Part shown: positions 1 to 6,319 of the stretch, piece after piece
Numbering within the stretch: position 1 is the stretch's first letter
Layout: each line of letters opens with the position of its first letter
Source of the DNA: Acidobacteriota bacterium
GTDB taxonomy: Bacteria; Acidobacteriota; Terriglobia; Terriglobales; Acidobacteriaceae
Assembly: GCA_021799405.1 (NCBI GenBank)
Contig: JAJZAL010000180.1
Coordinates: 1-10,517 of the forward strand
Direction: 5' to 3'
DNA: 10,517 nt
Position numbers and translations under genes: made by a program
The notes under the pieces: generated by a model
Seen by the model: the letters and a program-made list of their open reading frames with translations, nothing else
Told to the model about the DNA's origin: nothing
The model's database searches: none

Positions 1-114
1 TTGGTCTTCACCGCAAGCGCTTTCACGAAGTTTCAGCAATCCCATTGCAATAAAACCAATGAGTTACACTGCGAAAAATTCCGCCCTTTACTGAAAACCA
101 TTGCGAATGGGGGA

Positions 115-757
115 AGTCGGGGTAGCCAGCATCTGAAAGGAATCCTTGATCTCGTCTAGCAGATGGCCCTGGTTTTCTTTGACCGCCAAAATACAGTCGG
201 CCTTTTTGGCGACGATCTTTTCGCCGATGGCTCGCTGGCAACCCATGGCGTCGATGGTCACCACCGTTCCGCTCAACTCCAACGCGTGAGCAGCTTGGGA
301 ATCGCCGTGATCTCATTGGATTTTTCATCCACTCGGCGCTGACCCAGCACCAGGTTGTTGCTGTTTGCCCACGCCGAAACCATATGCACGATGGCCTTTT
401 TCCCCCCGACTCTTGCGTGCCCCGCAACGCCTTGCCGTCGATGGCCACCACCTCGCCCTCCGTCAGCTTGGCAATCGACCACACCCAGGCCACGAAGCCC
501 TTCTCCAACTCTTCCGGATCGAGCGCCGAGAATACACGGTTGAGGGTGTCGTGTGACGGGATGCCTCCGGGAAGCCGCAGGAAGCTCTTGAACCATTCCC
601 CCTTGGACTGTGCATAGTCCTCGATCTCGTTCCACCCGTTGGCTCCGCTCAGAACCGCCGCGATGGCGATCGAAAGGATCTCTTCCAACAAATGTTCCCG
701 CCTCCGCTCTACTCGCGGGTCGCGCAAATCGGCAAAATACTTCAAGGGACTGTCCAT
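115..757 (-). pseudogene. ISAs1-family DDE transposase, frameshifted and 3'-truncated
   Basis: Broken transposase of the ISAs1 (H-repeat) family. The N-terminal part reads from ATG at 757 (MDSPLKYFADLRDPRVERRR) through the ISAs1 helper domain to the first catalytic Asp in AIDGKALRGT (residue 107). Around 397-407, a run of six G and five A on the minus strand, similarity moves to another frame, continuing as HMVSAWANSNNLVLGQ and DEKSNEITAIPKLL. Near 285-289 it moves again, continuing as LELSGTVVTIDAMGCQRAI, which carries the second catalytic Asp (TIDAMG), then VKENQGHLLDEIKDSFQ. After that similarity is lost and a stop follows near 90. The third acidic residue, normally in the conserved IEN-LHW region, is missing. 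Two frameshifts and loss of the DDE C-terminus make it non-functional. A family member is usually about 370 residues; roughly 210 codons remain. Confidence 0.85.
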
Positions 758-800
758 CTCCCCATCTCATCCTGCCAAGTCCACCTCGCATATAGCAATT

Positions 801-817
801 AAGATGCGTCTGCCCTG
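801..817 (-). repeat. Putative terminal inverted repeat of the ISAs1 remnant
   Basis: Read on the minus strand this is CAGGGCAGACGCATCTT, 44 bases outside the transposase start codon. The CAGGG edge and its placement fit the 5' terminal repeat of an ISAs1-family element. The partner end is absent from the window, so the assignment rests on position and motif only. Confidence 0.5.
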
Positions 818-919
818 AGGTTTCCTTCTTCTCCTTTGAGGGCGCTCTGCGGAAGAAGCGTGTTTCCGAGGAAAGGTGATCTCGATTCAAATCAGAGTCG
901 GATTGGGCAAGAAGAAAGG

Positions 920-945
920 AGTCCGGGTCCGGGTCCGGGTCTGGG
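920..945. repeat. Short GGGTCC hexanucleotide tandem repeat
   Basis: The hexamer GGGTCC/GTCCGG is repeated about four times, with the last unit degenerate (GGGTCT). It lies in the 245-base gap between the IS remnant and the small exported protein gene. That gap shows no convincing coding frame; open frames crossing it simply read the hexamer as Pro-Asp or Val-Arg repeats. It is most likely a simple slippage repeat. Confidence 0.6.
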
Positions 946-1062
946 TATCGAGCGTCAGTGTCTCGACCTCGTCGCGGGTCTACATGTCTATAGCCTACCC
1001 GATCCACATTCAGTCATTATCCCTCCGGATCTCTCCCACGCCAGAGCAGTCAATCGGGTTAT

Positions 1063-1596
1063 CTAAAATAACGCACCTGCCACCTGGTTCGCAACTTCCT
1101 TAATCTTCTCTTCAAGAAGAGTGCGTGTGGCCTGGGATTTTCTAGAACGAGTGCGGAGTTCGATGGTGAATATGCTGTTGCGAACCAGGCCGATCACCTG
1201 GGCTCCTCGAAATCGCACTGTATCCGCAGTGCACAGAACCGCCTCATTCCCTACCGCCTTCAGTGGCACGGCAAAAGAGGTACAACGATTTTCGTGCGAG
1301 ACCAACTCCTGGTCCGCATTCCGCGGATCGGCGACCGTCGTCACCGAAATACGCAAAAGGTCCGCAGAAGCCGCAGTCTGAGACCGAAATACGCAGGTTT
1401 CCGTATGGTCGTCAGTCTTGTCTACCGTCATAGTTGCGGGACCACCCAGCACCCCTGATGCGGTGGCTACATTCAGCCATGGGCAGAGACTCTGCCCATG
1501 ACAGGGAACGGGAAGCGCCGCCATGGCTGCGACAATCATGTATCGTCGGATCTTCTGGACAGTTCTCTTTTGGGTTGTTCCGAAGTGCATCCTCAT
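1063..1596 (-). CDS. Small exported protein of unknown function
   Basis: A 177-residue protein with no function I can assign. From ATG 1596 it has a basic N-region (QKRTVQKIRR), a short hydrophobic stretch (MIVAAMAALPV, residues 20-30) and a plausible cleavage site before GQS near residue 35, so it is probably exported. The PC at 31-32 does not form a proper lipobox. The mature part starts CPWLNVATASGVLGG and has four more Cys (38, 68, 105, 122), enough for two disulfides. The WLN-ATA-G-LGG stretch looks like a conserved motif of small secreted acidobacterial proteins, but this is recollection, not a search. I prefer 1596 because GAAG lies 7 bases upstream. The frame extends to an ATG at 1656 with no clear ribosome site, and an ATG at 1539 would leave only the hydrophobic signal. 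It is transcribed away from the downstream operon. Confidence 0.65.
   Translation of the reverse strand: MRMHFGTTQKRTVQKIRRYMIVAAMAALPVPCHGQSLCPWLNVATASGVLGGPATMTVDKTDDHTETCVFRSQTAASADLLRISVTTVADPRNADQELVSHENRCTSFAVPLKAVGNEAVLCTADTVRFRGAQVIGLVRNSIFTIELRTRSRKSQATRTLLEEKIKEVANQVAGALF
1478..1500. repeat. 23-base perfect palindrome inside the exported-protein gene
   Basis: CATGGGCAGAG and CTCTGCCCATG are exact inverted copies of 11 bases separated by a single A at 1489. The palindrome lies within coding sequence for the segment around the signal-peptide cleavage region (HGQSLCPW on the minus strand). It could be a protein-binding dyad or an mRNA hairpin near the 5' end of the message, or chance. 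Confidence 0.6.
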
Positions 1597-1996
1597 ACGA
1601 GTTCTTCGCAAGATCGGATTTGGCGCAGCATCGGTAGCCGAAGGCGTGTGCCGCATATAAGTAGCATCACAGCATACCCCTCATCGAGCTTTAGGGATAC
1701 TTATCGGTACAAGCACCCCCCTGAACGCATAGGCGGAACTCCCGCTTCGATCAGTGGATTCTGGGGTCAATCGAAAGTCGTAGCACTGCCAGTTGTCAGA
1801 TTATCAGGCTCGTGCTGGTAATTCATCCACCTTTATTGATCCGGCCCGATTGGGATGGACCAATTGTTTCCATCCTAGCCGCAAAGAACGCGGCTAGGAT
1901 GGGGCACACGAACGCAATACTTTCGGGCCGGAGCAATAGGATGATGCGCTTTCGTTTCTGGAGACTGATGGGATATCGTAGAACTAAGGATGCTCT
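1597..1996. other. Divergent intergenic region, 400 bases
   Basis: This stretch separates the minus-strand exported-protein gene from the plus-strand operon starting at 1997 and must carry the promoters of both, but I cannot point to a convincing -35/-10 pair for either. Open frames through it on both strands lack ribosome sites and recognisable motifs. Its one clear structure is the inverted repeat at 1870-1902. Confidence 0.55.
1870..1902. repeat. 13-bp inverted repeat, REP-like hairpin
   Basis: CCATCCTAGCCGC (1870-1882) and GCGGCTAGGATGG (1890-1902) are exact inverted copies around a 7-base loop (AAAGAAC). The stem is long and GC-rich. No T-run follows on either strand, so it is not a standard intrinsic terminator, and it lies about 95 bases before the operon start. 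Its form fits a dispersed REP-type palindrome or a regulatory hairpin. I cannot count copies in the genome from here. Confidence 0.7.
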
Positions 1997-3901
1997 ATGA
2001 GCAACAAGTGTGGTAGGAAATCGTTGTGGATATTGGTATTCGTTGGGACAGGCGCCATCCTTTCCTTGACCGCGACAGGGCAGGTACAGGAACAGACCAT
2101 TCAGAATATGGATCAGAATGCGAGCGCCCAGAGCAGGCCGCAGGGAGGTTCGTCGACTGCAGGCATCTTCGCGCCTGTCTATGACGCAGAGCACCGGCCC
2201 ATCACGGCCGGCGGATTCGTGAAGACGGGGCCAGTCATCTTCGAGGACATTTCCGCCAAGGCGGGCCTGACGAGCTGGCATCACACCATGGGTACTCCGC
2301 AGAAGAAGTACATCCTGGAAGAGACAGGTTCCGGCGTATGTCTTCTGGACTACGATCACGATGGCTGGCTGGATATCTATCTGGTGAATGGGTCAACCTA
2401 TGATGCGATCGACGGGAAAGCAGAGCCGCCACATGCCGCGCTGTTTCACAACAATCACGATGGCACGTTTACAAATGTTGCCAACTTTGCCGGTGTGACC
2501 AACGACCGATGGGGATATGGCTGCGCGGTAGGCGACTATGATAACGATGGTTGGCCGGACTTATATGTCTCGAATTTCGGCAAGAATCGCCTGTATCACA
2601 ACAACCACAACGGAACATTCACGGACGCGGCGGAAAAAGGTGGTGTTACCCTTGGGAACTGGTCGACAGGGGCAAGTTTTGGAGACTACGACGGAGACGG
2701 GCGCCTGGATTTGTTTGTGCCTGGATACGTTCACTATGACCTTGCACATCCGCCCCGCTCGACTGCTGCCGGTCTCGGTTTCTGTCAATATCGCGGAGTC
2801 GACGTGAGCTGTGGCCCGAGGGGGCTGGAAGGCGAGCCCGATCACCTATTCCACAACAACGGGGACGGGACGTTTACTGACGTGAGCGTTAAGGCCGGCG
2901 TGAGCGATCCGCACCATTATTACGGGTTCAGTTCCACATTTGTCGACGTGGATAACGACGGCAAAGTGGATCTGCTGGTCGCAAACGACTCCTCCTCGAA
3001 CTACCTGTATATCAACAAGGGCGATGGCACTTTTGAAGATGCGAGCTTTTATTCTGGGTTTGCGCTGAACCGGTCAGGGCGCGAGACAGCATCGATGGGA
3101 TTGGCGGTTGGCGACTACAAGAATTCCGGGCGAGTGGGCATCTACACGACAACTTTTTCGGACGACTATAACACCCTGTTCGAGAATAAGGGCGGCGGCA
3201 ATTTCTCCGAAATCACTTCACGAACCGGGATCGATGAGATCACCTATCCATTTTTGAGCTGGGGTACGGAATTTATCGACTACGATAACGATGGCTGGAA
3301 GGACATTTTTGTTGCCAACGGGCACGTCTATCCGCAGGTTGGTCAGCACAACTGGGGTACCACCTACGCCGAGCGCCCGCTGCTTTTCCATAATGTCGAT
3401 CAGGGAAAGAAATTTGAGATCGTCCCGGCAGTCGTAGGCACTGGGCTTGCCGATGTCATTCCGGCGCGCGGCGCCGCATTCGGCGACCTATTCAACAACG
3501 GGAAGATAGATGTGGTGATCAACTGTATGGACCACACTCCAGTCCTGCTGCGCAACGTCAGCCCGGATACGAATCACTGGATCGGCATTCAATTAATCGG
3601 AGGACCGGGGAGTCCACGCGATGCGGTCGGGTCCACGGTGTATCTGACTGCGGGAGGGATTCGACAGCGGGGAGACGTCATGAGCGGAGGGAGTTATGAG
3701 TCCTCCAACGATCAGCGTCTTCACTTTGGTCTGGGACAGGCGACCGCTGTAGACTCGGTTGAGATTCACTGGGCCAGCACCGGTCGCGTTGAACGAGTCA
3801 GTCTACCCGGCGTTGATCGCTACTTTGTTGTCGAGGAAGGTAAGGGCGTTATCCCCAGCGTCTACGATGGCATCGCAAAAGAAACGGCGCCGAGAAAGTG
3901 A
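1997..3901 (+). CDS. Exported CRTAC1-family FG-GAP repeat protein with ASPIC/UnbV domain
   Basis: A 634-residue secreted beta-propeller protein. Residues 8-28 (SLWILVFVGTGAILSLTATG) form a signal peptide. FG-GAP/VCBS-type blades follow, each with an EF-hand-like calcium loop: DYDHDGWLD (118), DYDNDGWPD (180), DYDGDGRLD (230), DVDNDGKVD (317), a degenerate DYKNSGRVG (373), DYDNDGWKD (428) and a weak DLFNNGKID (497). Each loop is followed or preceded by the L(F/Y)HNN-DGTFTD type strand. Residues about 525-611 are the ASPIC/UnbV domain (NHWIGIQLIGG through SVEIHWASTGRVERV). The FCQYRGVDVSCGPRGL-GE segment (262-279) is typical of this CRTAC1 subfamily and could hold a disulfide. The start is supported by AAGGA at 1986-1990, six bases before ATG. 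The family has no settled function; members are presumed calcium-binding adhesion or assembly proteins of the cell surface or periplasm. It is first gene of a three-gene operon; the next start is 34 bases after its stop. Confidence 0.93.
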   Translation: MSNKCGRKSLWILVFVGTGAILSLTATGQVQEQTIQNMDQNASAQSRPQGGSSTAGIFAPVYDAEHRPITAGGFVKTGPVIFEDISAKAGLTSWHHTMGTPQKKYILEETGSGVCLLDYDHDGWLDIYLVNGSTYDAIDGKAEPPHAALFHNNHDGTFTNVANFAGVTNDRWGYGCAVGDYDNDGWPDLYVSNFGKNRLYHNNHNGTFTDAAEKGGVTLGNWSTGASFGDYDGDGRLDLFVPGYVHYDLAHPPRSTAAGLGFCQYRGVDVSCGPRGLEGEPDHLFHNNGDGTFTDVSVKAGVSDPHHYYGFSSTFVDVDNDGKVDLLVANDSSSNYLYINKGDGTFEDASFYSGFALNRSGRETASMGLAVGDYKNSGRVGIYTTTFSDDYNTLFENKGGGNFSEITSRTGIDEITYPFLSWGTEFIDYDNDGWKDIFVANGHVYPQVGQHNWGTTYAERPLLFHNVDQGKKFEIVPAVVGTGLADVIPARGAAFGDLFNNGKIDVVINCMDHTPVLLRNVSPDTNHWIGIQLIGGPGSPRDAVGSTVYLTAGGIRQRGDVMSGGSYESSNDQRLHFGLGQATAVDSVEIHWASTGRVERVSLPGVDRYFVVEEGKGVIPSVYDGIAKETAPRK

Positions 3902-3935
3902 AATCCTCCCCGCCCGTTTCGAAGCAGAGGTTTGC

Positions 3936-6206
3936 ATGGTGAAGGTTGTGCCTTCTCCCGATCTTCAGAGACTGCGAAGACCGATTCCCTTCTGGCATCG
4001 GTTGAGTGTGTCGATGGTGAAGCGCGGCTTTACCGCTCTGTCGAGCGTCATGCTTGTCTACGCGCTGCATGGATCGGTCGCATCCGGCCAGGAACAGGAT
4101 GCGGCGCGCAGGCAATACTCAGAAAAAATCGCATCCGGCTACAACTATCGATTTGGCAAGGAGCTTCCCTTCGCGCCGGGCAATCCGGAGGTGCAAGGCG
4201 GCGGCTTTATCCAGCCTGGAGCTTTTCCCGACGCTACGTACTGTGCGCATTGCCACCAAGAGGCGTATCGCCAGTGGCGTCAGGCGCTGCACTCGAACTC
4301 TTTTCGCGAGCCGTTTTACCGCACCAGCGTGAATCTCCTCAACAACACAAAAGGCATTGAATTCTCACGACACTGCGATAGCTGTCACAACCCCATCGGT
4401 GTGCTTAGCGGCGCTCTGACTGAGAATTCGCAAGTGGACAGAAAATTCGATGACAACGGCGTGACATGCATGGTCTGTCACTCCATACAGGGCCTCAAGT
4501 CCACCAGCGGGAACGGCGGATATATTATGGGAGTTCCTTCCGTGATGGTGGATGAGAACGGCAACCGCATTCCTGGAGAGGTTCCATACGATGAGATCCT
4601 GAAGCATGCGGACCGTCATTCCCGGGCCGTCATGCAAGGCTTTTACCGGACGCCGGAGTTCTGCGCCGCCTGTCATAAGGCGAACTTGCCGGAGCCTCTG
4701 AATGACTACAAATTCTTAAGCGCATTTGCCACTTTTGATGAGTGGCAGGACTCGAAATTCTCGCACCGGAACCCGTTGATTTTCTATACAGGAGACTTCA
4801 AGACCTGCCAGAACTGCCATATGCAGCGCGCGCCGAACACGCTGCCGGACTATGGAGCGAAGAACGGAACGTTCGCCTCGCATAGCTGGACTGCGGGAAA
4901 TACGGGAGTGCCGTTCTATTACGGTTTCGACGAGCAGCTCGAAAAAACAATAAGGTTTCTCCAGACAGGAAACTATCTGAATGTCGATATCTTTGGGATA
5001 CAAAAGGCCGGCAATAAGCATCTGATCGGGCCGCTTGGATCGGTGCCTTTTCATGTCGACCCGAATGACATTCTCGACGCCTATGTCGTCATCCAGAATA
5101 AGAACATCGGGCATTCTCTGATTCCGGAAATCCGCGACTTATATGAGGCGTGGGTCGAATTCGTCGTCAAAGACTCCCACGGCAAGGATATCTATCACAG
5201 CGGCTTTCTCGGGCCCGATGGGGAGCTGGATCCTCGCGCTCACAGCTTTACCAATCGTCCGGTGAATCAAGACGGCGCATTCGTCGACAACCATCAGGTC
5301 CAGACGATCCACTCGGTCGCATATGACAATACCATTCAGTCGGGGCGATCGACGCTGGTTCGATATCGCTTCCGCATTCCTCCGGACATCAAAGGATTCA
5401 TCACCATCACGGCGAAGGTAAATTACCGCCATTACCGGCAAAGCTATATCAATAATGTGCTCGGCAAGAACCATCCAGCGTACCCCGTGGTGGAGCTTGC
5501 ATCGCGCACACGCACCCTGCGGATCGGCGAAAACTCGCCCACGCCGGCAGAGCCGAATGACAACCCGGACTGGATGCGCTGGAACAATCTGGGGATCGGC
5601 TATCTTGATGAATTCCAATACGCGGCCTCAGTCCAGGCATTTGCAGAAGTGGTCAGGCTGCGTCCGGACTATGCCGACGGCTACACAAATATTGCGCTGA
5701 CTGACATCGAATGGGAACAGTTCGGTCCAGCGCGGAAGGCAGTTGAGAAAGCGCTGCTGCTGAGTCCAAACAATGCTCGCGCCCTTTACTACAGGGCCTT
5801 GCTGGAGAGGAGAGCCGGGGAATCCGACGCGGAGCTGGCCGATCTTCAGGAAGTGGTGCAGCAATATCCTCAGTCGCGCGATGGGCGACGCGAGTTGGGC
5901 ATCACTTACTTCCAGCGAGACGACGACGAAAACGCGATGCGACAGTTCGAGGCGCTGGAAGGGATCGATCCAGACGATGTCGCGGCGCATTACAATCTGG
6001 CGGTCCTGTACCGCAGGATGGGGATGAAGAAACAGGCGGAGCGGGAGCAAAAGCTGCTGCTTACCGAAAAAGTCGATCCAGAATCGTTGACCAGTTCGCT
6101 GGCATTCCTGCGCAGCCATCCGGACGTTTCCGCCGAAAGCGTGCCGTGGCACATTCATACCGACCTGCCGCAGAAAGACGCCAGCTCTGGCAAGAAAGGG
6201 CCATGA
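3936..6206 (+). CDS. Exported pentaheme c-type cytochrome fused to TPR domain
   Basis: A 756-residue fusion protein. After a basic N-region and a hydrophobic signal (FTALSSVMLVYALHGSVASG, about residues 32-51) comes a multiheme domain with five CXXCH haem sites: CAHCH (103), CDSCH (147), CMVCH (178), CAACH (243) and CQNCH (291). The spacing and surroundings (CHQEAYRQWRQALHSNSF, FDEWQDSKFSH, CQNCHMQ) fit the cytochrome c554-like multiheme family. A beta-rich middle part (about 310-530) has NKNIGHSLIPE (388-398), like the N-G-H-P motif that supplies a distal haem histidine in related cytochromes. Residues about 547-706 are TPRs. The protein should be exported, haem-loaded outside the cytoplasmic membrane, and able to carry electrons while docking partners. 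I chose ATG 3936 because CAGAGG lies 5 bases upstream; ATG 4014 would give a more compact signal peptide. The frame stays open back to 3759 inside the previous gene, but that extension has no signal-like features. Confidence 0.9.
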   Translation: MVKVVPSPDLQRLRRPIPFWHRLSVSMVKRGFTALSSVMLVYALHGSVASGQEQDAARRQYSEKIASGYNYRFGKELPFAPGNPEVQGGGFIQPGAFPDATYCAHCHQEAYRQWRQALHSNSFREPFYRTSVNLLNNTKGIEFSRHCDSCHNPIGVLSGALTENSQVDRKFDDNGVTCMVCHSIQGLKSTSGNGGYIMGVPSVMVDENGNRIPGEVPYDEILKHADRHSRAVMQGFYRTPEFCAACHKANLPEPLNDYKFLSAFATFDEWQDSKFSHRNPLIFYTGDFKTCQNCHMQRAPNTLPDYGAKNGTFASHSWTAGNTGVPFYYGFDEQLEKTIRFLQTGNYLNVDIFGIQKAGNKHLIGPLGSVPFHVDPNDILDAYVVIQNKNIGHSLIPEIRDLYEAWVEFVVKDSHGKDIYHSGFLGPDGELDPRAHSFTNRPVNQDGAFVDNHQVQTIHSVAYDNTIQSGRSTLVRYRFRIPPDIKGFITITAKVNYRHYRQSYINNVLGKNHPAYPVVELASRTRTLRIGENSPTPAEPNDNPDWMRWNNLGIGYLDEFQYAASVQAFAEVVRLRPDYADGYTNIALTDIEWEQFGPARKAVEKALLLSPNNARALYYRALLERRAGESDAELADLQEVVQQYPQSRDGRRELGITYFQRDDDENAMRQFEALEGIDPDDVAAHYNLAVLYRRMGMKKQAEREQKLLLTEKVDPESLTSSLAFLRSHPDVSAESVPWHIHTDLPQKDASSGKKGP

Positions 6207-6319
6207 TCGCCGACCCGTTGTTGCCGTATTCCCTGTTGCTGCCTGCGCGCTGCCGAGCTGAAGATTCCGGTGCAGCTCCGAATCCAGGGCGGGAACGAAA
6301 TCATTCGAAGGTAGAGGCG

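Larger units (their letters stand above)
115..817 (-). mobile_element. ISAs1-family insertion sequence remnant
   Basis: This is the surviving part of an ISAs1-type insertion sequence read on the minus strand. The transposase start is at 757. Outside it, 801-817 reads on the minus strand as CAGGGCAGACGCATCTT, which has the CAGGG-type edge expected of an ISAs1 terminal repeat, so I place the outer boundary at 817. No matching inverted end is found in 1-120, and transposase similarity stops near 110-135, so the 3' part of the element is deleted or replaced. The left boundary given here is approximate. Positions 1-114 hold nothing I can identify. Confidence 0.65.

Noticed and set aside
920..945. 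GGGTCC repeat considered as a CRISPR or iteron array
   Set aside because: The units are six bases, contiguous and few; there are no spacers and no replication gene.
1823..2359. Minus-strand open frame overlapping the start of the CRTAC1 gene
   Set aside because: It covers the signal peptide and first blade region of a well-supported gene, has no family motif, and reads through the 1870-1902 hairpin.
3759..3935. Upstream extension of the cytochrome frame into the CRTAC1 gene
   Set aside because: It overlaps the conserved end of the ASPIC/UnbV gene by 143 bases, lacks a ribosome site, and would bury the signal peptide.
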